The position numbers and the translations under genes were made by a program. A DNA stretch of 38,909 nucleotides, taken from positions 1-38,909 of the forward strand of contig NZ_JAQUVG010000020.1 in NCBI RefSeq assembly GCF_028693495.1. The letters are read 5' to 3'. The notes beneath the pieces are model-generated. The model had not been told where the DNA came from. It made no database searches and saw only the letters and a program-made list of their open reading frames with translations. Of the stretch, positions 31,937-38,909 are shown piece by piece; positions within the stretch are counted from its first letter, which is position 1; every line of letters starts with the position of its first letter. Source of the stretch: Zoogloea sp. GTDB lineage: Bacteria > Pseudomonadota > Gammaproteobacteria > Burkholderiales > Rhodocyclaceae.

Positions 31937-33847
31937 ATGACTGCCGTCCGTACCCCTGAACAGGATCTGGCCCGCTTTCGTGCCCGGCTGGCGGTGGCCG
32001 GGGTGGTGGTGTTCGTCTGTTTCGGGCTGTTGGTGGCGCGTTTTTTTTACCTTCAGGTCGTGCGCTACGATTACTACTCCACCCGGGCCGAGGATAACCG
32101 TATCTCCCTGGTGCCCATCGTGCCCAACCGGGGCTTGATCACGGACCGCAATGGTACGGTACTGGCCCGCAACTACTCGGCCTATACCCTGGAGATCACC
32201 CCGTCCAAGGTGGCTGACCTGGATGCGACGATTGAGGCACTGTCGCAGCTGGTGGATATCCAGCCCAAGGACCGGCGACGCCTGAAGAAATTGATGGATG
32301 AGTCCAAAAGTTTCGAATCCCTGCCCATCCGCAACCGTCTGTCGGACGAGGAGGTGGCTCGTTTCATCGCCCAGCGTTATCGTTTTCCGGGGGTCGAGCT
32401 CAAGGCCCGACTGTTCCGCGATTATCCGATGGGCAGCTTTGCCTCCCATGTGATCGGTTATATCGGGCGGATCAACGACAAGGATCTGGCTCGTATCGAG
32501 GAAAGCGACGAGGCGGCCAACTATCGGGGGACGGACCATATCGGCAAATCCGGTCTGGAAAAAAGCTACGAGACAGCCCTCCACGGGCTTACCGGCTTCG
32601 AGGAGGTCGAGGTGGACTCGGGCGGCCGGGCGGTCCGCCTGCTGCGTCGAACGCCGGCGGTACCCGGCAATAACGTGGTGCTGACTCTGGATCTGAAGCT
32701 TCAGGAAATTGTCGAGAAGGCCTTTGGCAACCGGCGTGGGGCCCTGGTGGCGATCGAACCTGCCACCGGGGGCGTACTGGCGATGGTGTCCACGCCCACC
32801 TTTGACCCCAACCTGTTCGTGGATGGGATTGCACCTCCCGACTGGGATCAGCTCAATACCAACCCCGACAAGCCGCTCCTTAACCGGGCGATTTACAGTG
32901 CTTATCCGCCGGGCTCCACCTTCAAGCCGTTCATGGCTCTGGGTGCGCTCACCACCGGTAAGCGGACGCCCGGTTACGTGATGGGGGATCCGGGCTATTT
33001 CAATTACGGGGGCCACCGTTTCATGGATGACAAGGTGGGCGGACACGGGAGCGTGGACATCTACAAGTCCATCGTCGTGTCCTGCAACACCTTCTATTAC
33101 GTGCTGGCCAACGACATGGGGATCGATGCCATCGCCAACTTCCTGCGCCCCTTTGGCTTTGGCCAGCGTTCCGGCATCGATCTGCCTGGTGAGGCGACGG
33201 GCGTGCTGCCCTCGCCGGAGTGGAAGAAGCAGCGTTTCAAGCGGCCTGAGCAGCAGAAGTGGTTTGGCGGCGAGACCATCTCCGTGGGCATTGGTCAGGG
33301 GTACAACGCCTACACCCCGCTGCAGGTAGCCTCGGCGCTGGGGGCTCTGGTCAATGATGGTGTGCTGTATCGTCCCCACCTGGCCCGCTACGTGGTGGAT
33401 GCCAAAACGGGCGCGAGGCGCACCATCGAGCCTCAGCCCTTGCGGACTATTCCCCTCAAGCAGGCTCACATTGACCTCATCAAGCGGGCCATGGTGGGGG
33501 TGAACAAGGCGGGTACGGGGGCGCGGGCCTTTGCCGGGGCACCCTATGAGGTGGGCGGCAAGACGGGTACGGCCCAGGTCTTCTCCCTCAAGGGAGCCAA
33601 GTACGTTGAGGGCCGGCTGGCGGAGCGTTTGCGGGATCATTCCTGGTTCATCGCTTTCGCACCCGCCGACAAGCCGAAGATAGCCCTGGCCGTGCTGGTG
33701 GAAAACGGTGGTTTCGGCGCCCAGTCCGCAGCGCCGATTGCCCGTCAGGCCCTGGATTATTATCTCCTCGGGAAGGTGCCTGCCGGCATTGCGCCGGAGG
33801 ATCCGGCCGGGGTCGAGTCTGCCGACGATGAGGAGCATGCGCATTGA
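31937..33847 (+). CDS. mrdA: Penicillin-binding protein 2 (elongation transpeptidase)
   Basis: PBP2 cross-links peptidoglycan in the lateral wall, working with RodA. The 636-residue protein has a single N-terminal membrane anchor (residues about 18-40), the pedestal domain (about 45-240) and the transpeptidase domain. The active-site motifs are STFK at 327-330 with Ser 327 as nucleophile, SCN in VVSCNTFYYV, and KTG in GKTGTAQVF. The last 20 residues are acidic (PEDPAGVESADDEEH). It starts 3 nt after mreD and ends in the overlap ATTGA with the rodA start. Confidence 0.97.
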   Translation: MTAVRTPEQDLARFRARLAVAGVVVFVCFGLLVARFFYLQVVRYDYYSTRAEDNRISLVPIVPNRGLITDRNGTVLARNYSAYTLEITPSKVADLDATIEALSQLVDIQPKDRRRLKKLMDESKSFESLPIRNRLSDEEVARFIAQRYRFPGVELKARLFRDYPMGSFASHVIGYIGRINDKDLARIEESDEAANYRGTDHIGKSGLEKSYETALHGLTGFEEVEVDSGGRAVRLLRRTPAVPGNNVVLTLDLKLQEIVEKAFGNRRGALVAIEPATGGVLAMVSTPTFDPNLFVDGIAPPDWDQLNTNPDKPLLNRAIYSAYPPGSTFKPFMALGALTTGKRTPGYVMGDPGYFNYGGHRFMDDKVGGHGSVDIYKSIVVSCNTFYYVLANDMGIDAIANFLRPFGFGQRSGIDLPGEATGVLPSPEWKKQRFKRPEQQKWFGGETISVGIGQGYNAYTPLQVASALGALVNDGVLYRPHLARYVVDAKTGARRTIEPQPLRTIPLKQAHIDLIKRAMVGVNKAGTGARAFAGAPYEVGGKTGTAQVFSLKGAKYVEGRLAERLRDHSWFIAFAPADKPKIALAVLVENGGFGAQSAAPIARQALDYYLLGKVPAGIAPEDPAGVESADDEEHAH

Positions 33848-34983
33848 GCCCCCGTCTCGATCCCCGCACCTGGCTGCGCTACCTGCTTGCGCCGATGGAT
33901 GGCCCCCTGCTGCTGCTGATGCTGGCCCTCGCAGGCTATGCGGGCATCGTGATGGTCAGCGCGTCGCCCGAGCGTCTGCCGTTGGTGGCGGTAAACACCT
34001 CCATTGCCTTTACCTCCATGTGGATCGCGGCCAAGATTCCGCCCCAGCGAATGATGAGCATTGCCTTGCCGCTGTATGGCCTTGGGCTGCTGCTGCTGGT
34101 GGCGGTCGCCTTGTTTGGCGAGATTTCCAAGGGTGCCCAGCGCTGGCTGCATATCGGGGTGACCCGCATCCAGCCCTCCGAACTGATGAAAATCGCCATG
34201 CCTCTGACCCTGGCCTGGTACTTCCAGACCCGGGAGGGGATGATCCGCGGTCGTGATTTCCTGATTGCCGGTGCCTTGCTGGCCGTGCCGGTGCTGATGA
34301 TCGCCAAGCAGCCGGACCTGGGGACTTCCATCCTGGTCGCGGCATCCGGTTTCTTCGTGCTGTTTTTTGCTGGCTTGAGCTGGAAGCTGATCCTGCCGGT
34401 AGCGATCGTCGGTGTTGTCGGTATCGGCTCCATCGTGGCCACCGGCGACATCATTTGCAAGCCAGGGGTTGAATGGCCGGGCCTGCGGGAATATCAGAAA
34501 CATCGGGTGTGCACCCTGCTGGATCCCACCTCCGATCCCCTTGGCAAGGGCTTTCACATCATCCAGTCCACCATAGCCATCGGCTCCGGGGGGATGACCG
34601 GCAAGGGCTGGGGGGCCGGCACCCAGACCCATCTGGACTTCCTGCCCGAGCGCCACACCGACTTCATCTTCGCGGTGATGACTGAGGAATTTGGGCTGGC
34701 GGGCGCCCTGCTTGTTGTAGTACTCTACATCCTATTGATTTTACGCGGCCTTTTTATTGCCGCAGGTGCCCCGACCCTGTTCTCGCGCCTTCTGGCAGGC
34801 GCCCTGACGCTGATCTTCTTTACTTATGCGTTTGTGAACATGGGGATGGTGAGCGGAATTCTCCCCGTTGTCGGGGTTCCGCTGCCCTTTGTCAGTTACG
34901 GTGGCACTGCTCTCGTTACCCTGTGTCTGGGGGTTGGAATGCTCATGAGCATCCAGCGCCACCGGCGCCGGGTAGGAACCTGA
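33844..34983 (+). CDS. rodA: SEDS-family peptidoglycan glycosyltransferase RodA
   Basis: RodA polymerises glycan strands from lipid II for elongation. The 379-residue protein has about ten membrane segments and the SEDS motifs RWLHIGVTRIQPSELMKIAMPL, AKQPDLGTSILVAASG and, near the C-terminus, GMVSGILPVVGVPLPFVSYGGTALV. The catalytic-loop region GWGAGTQTHLDFLPERHTDFIFAVMTEEFG is intact. The start codon is TTG at 33844, overlapping the mrdA stop; GAGGAG about 8 nt upstream supports it. The first ATG in frame, 51 nt later, would cut into the first cytoplasmic segment. mrdB is a synonym. Confidence 0.95.
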   Translation: MSPRLDPRTWLRYLLAPMDGPLLLLMLALAGYAGIVMVSASPERLPLVAVNTSIAFTSMWIAAKIPPQRMMSIALPLYGLGLLLLVAVALFGEISKGAQRWLHIGVTRIQPSELMKIAMPLTLAWYFQTREGMIRGRDFLIAGALLAVPVLMIAKQPDLGTSILVAASGFFVLFFAGLSWKLILPVAIVGVVGIGSIVATGDIICKPGVEWPGLREYQKHRVCTLLDPTSDPLGKGFHIIQSTIAIGSGGMTGKGWGAGTQTHLDFLPERHTDFIFAVMTEEFGLAGALLVVVLYILLILRGLFIAAGAPTLFSRLLAGALTLIFFTYAFVNMGMVSGILPVVGVPLPFVSYGGTALVTLCLGVGMLMSIQRHRRRVGT

Positions 34984-35024
34984 ACCTGCGCGCGCTTGCC
35001 GCGCGCGCCCGAGCAGGAAAGCAT

Positions 35025-36110
35025 ATGCCCCCTGTAGCGACCCTTCGTCGCGCGGCCTTTCGGCTGGCGCCCCTGTGTAGTGCCCTCCTGCTGGCGGCCT
35101 GTGCCAGTACGCCGCCGGTATCCCTTGCAGAGGCTGCTGACGGCCAGCTTCTGCCGTTCGCCCGGACGGGTCTCCGGTCGGCGGATCCGGCGCGGGTCCT
35201 GGCCAGTCCGTTCCGCTTCGACCGCCAGGACGAGGACGCTGCCGATGCCAGTGATCTCCTGGAGGCTCCCCGCTATGAAAAGGAAGACTACTCCCTCGGG
35301 AGTGGTGTGGCCCTGGGCAATAGCGGCAGCAGCTTCCGGGAAAAGGGCGCGGCCAGCTGGTATGGCAAGGCTTTTCACGGCAAGCGCACCTCCAGCGGTG
35401 AAGGCTTCGACATGTACGCCATGACCGCAGCCCATCCGACACTGCCCATTCCCAGTTACGTCCGGGTCACCAACCTGGCTAATGGGCGTTCTGCGGTGGT
35501 GCGCATCAATGACCGGGGCCCCTTCCATCCGGGCCGGATTATTGATCTCTCCTATGCAGCGGCCCACAAACTGGGCTACGCGGAAAAGGGACACGCTCAG
35601 GTGGAACTGGCCCTGATCCTGCCTGAAGGTGTTTCCGTGGTGGAGGGGCGCAAGGTGCCGCCCGTGCGTCGTGCGCGCTCCACTCCCCCGGTGGCTCTGG
35701 CTCAGGTGCCCGCCCGTACGATGCCGCCGGCTCAGGCCACACCGGCTGCGCCGGTCGTGCTTGCTACCACCACCCCGCCGGCCCCCGCAGAGACACGCCG
35801 TGCGCTAGCGCCCCTCGCTGGTGCAGCCGGGAACGGTGGAGCGCTTGTGTCGGCGGTTCCATCGCTGCCCCGTGCCGAGCACCAGGTCTTCCTGCAATTG
35901 GGTACCTTTGGGTCGCTGGGTAACGCCGAGACCTTCAAGAGTTTTGTTGAGCATGAACTCAAGGGTCTGCAGGAGTCCATCTCGGTTCTGGCGGCCGACG
36001 GCAAGTACCGCCTCCACCTGGGACCTTTCCCCTCGGTTCCGGATGCCAGATCCTTTGCGGAGCGGATTGCGGTCACGCTCAAGCTCAGACCGGCGCTCAT
36101 CCAGCGCTGA
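35025..36110 (+). CDS. rlpA: RlpA-like lytic transglycosylase lipoprotein (DPBB plus SPOR)
   Basis: RlpA is an outer-membrane lipoprotein that cleaves denuded glycan strands, mostly at septa. The 361-residue precursor has a signal with the lipobox LLAAC (Cys 26). The double-psi beta-barrel domain lies at about residues 105-195: ASWYGKAFHGKRTSSGEGFDMYAMTAAHPTLP and VRINDRGPFHPGRIIDLSYAAA contain the active-site His and Asp region. A Pro/Ala-rich linker of about 75 residues follows. The last 75 residues form a SPOR domain (FLQLGTFGSLGNAETFKSFVEHEL ... YRLHLGPFPSVPDARSFAERI) that binds denuded glycans. AGGAAA precedes the ATG. It starts 41 nt after rodA. Confidence 0.95.
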   Translation: MPPVATLRRAAFRLAPLCSALLLAACASTPPVSLAEAADGQLLPFARTGLRSADPARVLASPFRFDRQDEDAADASDLLEAPRYEKEDYSLGSGVALGNSGSSFREKGAASWYGKAFHGKRTSSGEGFDMYAMTAAHPTLPIPSYVRVTNLANGRSAVVRINDRGPFHPGRIIDLSYAAAHKLGYAEKGHAQVELALILPEGVSVVEGRKVPPVRRARSTPPVALAQVPARTMPPAQATPAAPVVLATTTPPAPAETRRALAPLAGAAGNGGALVSAVPSLPRAEHQVFLQLGTFGSLGNAETFKSFVEHELKGLQESISVLAADGKYRLHLGPFPSVPDARSFAERIAVTLKLRPALIQR

Positions 36111-36122
36111 CTGGCGGCGGGC

Positions 36123-36159
36123 GGCTGCCCCGCTGCGCCATGGCGGCGCACGGGGAGCC
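36123..36159. terminator. Long hairpin between convergent rlpA and a secreted-protein gene
   Basis: The arms GGCT/CCCCG/TGCGCC (36123-36139) and GGCGCA/CGGGG/AGCC (36145-36159) give about 15 paired bases with two single-base bulges and a 5-nt loop. It lies 13 nt after the rlpA stop and 19 nt after the stop of the convergent gene. No U-tract follows on either strand, as with the hairpin at 1532-1565. Confidence 0.5.
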
Positions 36160-36177
36160 CCCTTCATCAGGCGGGGG

Positions 36178-36537
36178 TTACGGCGGCGTGCAGCCGGCGG
36201 GTGTCCAGACCTTGACCCACACGCCGTTGATCACGACGTAGGTATAGCCCGTGCACGGTACGCCTGTTTCTCGGGTGCTCTGGCGGGTCTGGGCGCCTTC
36301 CTGCTGTTCCGGGCAGGGGGGAAGGCTGTGGGCCTTGTTGCCGCCGATGACACAGCCGCCGGTGGTTTTTCCCGAGCTGTCGAGGGTGATGAGTTCGCCG
36401 TTCTTGCCGAGGATGAGGGCACCGGCAATGTCGGACGGTGCCAGTTGCCCTTTGGTGTGACTGGAAAGACTCCCGGCCTGGGCCGGCAGCGCGGAGGCCA
36501 GCAGGATCAGCAAGGTGGCGGCAGGCAGTAGTTTCAC
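36178..36537 (-). CDS. Small secreted protein of unknown function
   Basis: This 119-residue precursor starts at GTG 36537, with AGGAG 6 nt upstream. A Sec signal (KLLPAATLLILLASALPAQA) is cleaved after about residue 21. The mature part has four Cys (GGCVIGG, PPCPEQQ, GVPCTGY and AGCTPP), a region with alternating hydrophobic strands (AGALILGKNGELITLDSSG) and ends in GYTYVVINGVWVKVWTPAGCTPP. The two Cys pairs suggest disulfides in the periplasm or outside. I do not recognise the family. It follows the TPR/barrel gene by 23 nt on the same strand and is probably co-transcribed. Confidence 0.72.
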   Translation of the reverse strand: MKLLPAATLLILLASALPAQAGSLSSHTKGQLAPSDIAGALILGKNGELITLDSSGKTTGGCVIGGNKAHSLPPCPEQQEGAQTRQSTRETGVPCTGYTYVVINGVWVKVWTPAGCTPP

Positions 36538-36560
36538 TTGGGGCTCCTGGATAAACGGTG

Positions 36561-38909
36561 TTAGAAACGCAGGGATGCCTGGAGCAGTACTGTCCGCCGC
36601 GGGTAGAACAGGGGGGGGCGGGGGTCTCCAGCGCGGTCGGCATTATGCATGACGACTTGCTGGTCGAACAGGTTGTAGATGCCCAGGGTGGCACTGAGAT
36701 GCTTGCCTGACAGGGGGCGTGAAGCGCGCAGGTTGGTGACCGTGAAGGTTGAACGGGCGCTGGCTTCGGTGGTGAAGGGGCCGGTCATGGGATCGGAGCT
36801 CTGGGAGGTCTGCTTGCCGTTCTGGCGTACAACCCAGTGCTCCAGGAGCGTATCCACGCTGCCCAGCCTGCTCCACAGCCGCAGGGGCAGCAGATCGGTG
36901 CGCAGGGTATGGGGATTGTTCGAGAGAACTTCCGAACCTTCATAACGGAAGGTTTCCCGGCGCCACTCGGCGCTCAGGGCAAAACGATCTCCTACGGGAA
37001 TGGAGATATGAGCCCGGTGCAGGCTTTCATGCCAGGGGGCCAGCTGAGGACCCAGGAGGGAGGACAGCCTGCGCTCCGAGAGTTCCAGGCCGGCACGGAT
37101 ACCGCCAGCGAAGCGCTGATCCACGGCCACGGCAGCCCGGCGCCAGCGGCTGCCGGCCATATCGTCAAAGACCTGATTGAACCCGGCAAACTGGGTGGGC
37201 GCCAGGCTTTCCCGGTCGAACTTCGAACCGGAGGTGCCCTGGAAGAAAGCGCCCCGGAGTGTCGTCCCTTCCCTGGGGGTGGCCACGATGCCCAGTTTGC
37301 TGTTGATCCGTTCGCTGTGGGTGCTTTCGGGGAGTGCCAGCCGTGCGTATTCGGCTCCCCCATGCAGGGTGAGGGCCGGATGGATGCGCCATTGACCGTA
37401 GCTGAACACGCTGTCCCGGTCGGATGTGGTGTGGACCGAGGGCTGCGCGAATCCACTGGCGGTCGCGCTTCCGTCGTAGGTCATCCGGAAAACCGAGCCT
37501 CCCAAGGCCAGGGCGTGACCTGGGGTGTTGCGGGAGTAGGCGAGGGACAGCCCCCGGGTGCGGATGTCCCCAGCGCTGTCCAGTGCGAGGTCGGTGATGA
37601 GCAGGTCCTGGTCTCTGGTGCGAACGCGCTGGGTGTTGGCCTCCAGCACCAGATCCTCGCTGGCACTGAGGGTATGCCGCAGGGCAATCCGTCCCAGGTC
37701 GTTCAGGACATTCTGGAGGGTTTTCAACGGGCCGCTCTCGAAGAGGCCCTGGCTGGTACTCCCCCCGCTTCTTTCCGTATGGCGGTACTCCGCCAGCAGC
37801 AGGGTGGCAGGCGTCAGGGCCAGCCTCAGGTCGGCGCGGCTGCCTGCCACCCGGGTTTCTGCCATGCGCGCGTTGATGCTGGCGTTCTGGTAATCAAAGG
37901 TCCCAAACGAGACTTGCCCCCGTTCCCAGGCATGGGAGGCCAGCAGGCTGCCGGCGCGGGTATCGTTGTTGCCGGCGCCCAGGGTCGCCGCCAGCCGGGT
38001 CGGTTTGCGGTCGAAGAGCGCGGTGGCTTCCTCGGGAGTGACGGCGCGGGGCCCATCGAAGAGGGGCAGGGGCGACATCACGAACTGGGGGGCGAGGGGC
38101 CACGCGCCGATGGGCTGACGCAGGTTGGCCTGGAGGAGCTCGGAGAGGCGGGCGCCCTCGAAGCGGGGGGTGTCGGCGTACGCGTCCGCCAGCAGGCGAT
38201 GGGTTGCCGGACTCTGGGGGTCGTCCTGAAGGGCCTGCAGGGCGATGATCTCGCTGGCTCCGACGAAACCCACCTGCTGATAGGCTGCGCCCAGGCTGGC
38301 ACTGCGCGCGGCACGGTCCTGGTCGATGAGTACGCTCGGACGGATCACGGCGCGGTTGTCGTTGCGGGCAAGGGCCTCGTCCGCGTTGCGGATGGCGGCC
38401 AGGGGCTCTCCTTCCCGGAGCTGGCGGAAGGCTTCAAAGTACCAGGGCGTGGGAGAGGCCGGGTCCAGACGGCGGGCCAGGTCGAACTGATCGCCCGCGA
38501 CCTTGCTCCGGTCTTCCTCCAGATAGGCGCGGCCCAGGTAGCTGCGCAGCTCGGCATTGGAGGGGTCGAGAAGACCGGCAATCTCCACTTCCCGGCGCCC
38601 GGCGGCGGTCTGGCCTTGACGCATGAGGGCAAGACCCAGGCCAAAGCGGGCCAGGGGGTCCGCATCCGATTCGCTGATGATCTGCTGGAAATCTTCCGTG
38701 GCGCCTGCGCTTTCTCCTTGCATCAGCCGTGCAAAGGCGGCCAGGCTGCGGGCCCGGGGTGTCTCCGGAGCCAGCAGGAGGGCCTTCCGGGCGGATGCCG
38801 CGCCGGCAGCCGCGTCTGCCGTGGCCAGTTCCAGTTCGGCCCGGCGGGCCCACGCCAGGGCGTTGTCGTCCGCCAGGCGAGTTGCTTCCCGGGCGCTCTC
38901 CAGGGCCGC
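36561..38909 (-). CDS. TPR-repeat protein with C-terminal outer-membrane beta-barrel (5'-truncated by window)
   Basis: The frame is still open at the right edge of the window, so the start and any signal peptide are missing; 782 residues are visible. The N-terminal part (visible residues about 1-200) is all-helical with TPR-type units such as ADPLARFGLGLALMRQGQTAAGRREVEIA and LDPSNAELRSYLGRAYLEEDRSKVAGDQFDLARRLDP. A linker follows, and from about 330 onward are alternating amphipathic strands of an outer-membrane barrel. The C-terminus, SATLGIYNLFDQQV then VLLQASLRF, matches the end of TonB-dependent-receptor-like barrels with terminal Phe, but I see no plug domain in the visible part. It may be a secretin-like export or sensing protein; function is unknown. 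Confidence 0.8.
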   Translation of the reverse strand, partial: AALESAREATRLADDNALAWARRAELELATADAAAGAASARKALLLAPETPRARSLAAFARLMQGESAGATEDFQQIISESDADPLARFGLGLALMRQGQTAAGRREVEIAGLLDPSNAELRSYLGRAYLEEDRSKVAGDQFDLARRLDPASPTPWYFEAFRQLREGEPLAAIRNADEALARNDNRAVIRPSVLIDQDRAARSASLGAAYQQVGFVGASEIIALQALQDDPQSPATHRLLADAYADTPRFEGARLSELLQANLRQPIGAWPLAPQFVMSPLPLFDGPRAVTPEEATALFDRKPTRLAATLGAGNNDTRAGSLLASHAWERGQVSFGTFDYQNASINARMAETRVAGSRADLRLALTPATLLLAEYRHTERSGGSTSQGLFESGPLKTLQNVLNDLGRIALRHTLSASEDLVLEANTQRVRTRDQDLLITDLALDSAGDIRTRGLSLAYSRNTPGHALALGGSVFRMTYDGSATASGFAQPSVHTTSDRDSVFSYGQWRIHPALTLHGGAEYARLALPESTHSERINSKLGIVATPREGTTLRGAFFQGTSGSKFDRESLAPTQFAGFNQVFDDMAGSRWRRAAVAVDQRFAGGIRAGLELSERRLSSLLGPQLAPWHESLHRAHISIPVGDRFALSAEWRRETFRYEGSEVLSNNPHTLRTDLLPLRLWSRLGSVDTLLEHWVVRQNGKQTSQSSDPMTGPFTTEASARSTFTVTNLRASRPLSGKHLSATLGIYNLFDQQVVMHNADRAGDPRPPLFYPRRTVLLQASLRF

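Noticed and set aside
31019-33844. Open frame of 941 codons on the minus strand, opposite mreC, mreD and mrdA
   Set aside because: It is the longest shadow in the window, but it is rich in His, Gly, Gln and Arg with no domain, and the plus-strand genes are certain.

Overview
The window is 38.9 kb of dense, high-GC chromosomal DNA with almost no spacer sequence. Gene content (ttcA, hprK next to ptsN, recA-recX, a ribE-ribB-ribH-nusB-thiL-pgpA chain, gatCAB, mre-mrd-rlpA, and FccAB/SoxYZ sulfur oxidation genes) suggests a betaproteobacterium. My best guess is a Rhodocyclales-type organism (Azospira/Dechloromonas-like). This is an inference from gene order and protein character, not from a database search. 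I see no rRNA, tRNA, CRISPR array, insertion sequence or prophage.

Layout. 1-1508 (+): the 3' end of ttcA and a cyclase-like/FHA protein. 1583-7567 (-): psiF, then one long run in transcription order recA, recX, lptB, rpoN, hpf, ptsN, hprK, headed by a LexA box at 7663-7678. It joins DNA repair, LPS export, sigma-54 and the nitrogen-PTS. 7742-12385 (-): ribE, ribB (with a degenerate GTP cyclohydrolase II half), ribH, nusB, thiL, pgpA, pncC, mostly translationally coupled. 12521-14484 (-): a CBS-pair protein, a 50-residue secreted protein with its own terminator, and a response regulator. 14602-19434 (-): a coupled six-gene sulfur operon (monohaem cytochrome c, FccB, YeeE/YedE transporter, second FccB-like flavoprotein, SoxY, SoxZ) behind a good sigma-70-like promoter at 19567-19595. 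19629-21680: a lipoprotein metallo-hydrolase (-) and an unusual 265-residue protein (+).

21844-25342 (+) is the most unusual part. Two small exported proteins are built almost wholly from 11-residue curlin half-repeats (N-x-A/N-x3-Q-x-G-x2). They are followed by a small probable lipoprotein and by an outer-membrane beta-barrel protein whose N-terminal region carries the same half-repeats. None of the curli export genes (csgG, csgE, csgF) is present. This looks like a curlin-type amyloid locus that may use a barrel protein instead of the CsgG machinery. Overlapping alternative hairpins lie between the first two genes.

25409-29224 (-): gatC, gatA, an inserted lipoprotein gene and gatB. 29334-36110 (+): the rod-shape cluster mreB, mreC, mreD, mrdA, rodA, rlpA. 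36178-38909 (-): a small secreted protein downstream of a large TPR plus outer-membrane beta-barrel protein that runs off the right edge. Long open frames antisense to rpoN, lptB/recA, thiL, gatA and mreC-mrdA are high-GC shadows and are left out.
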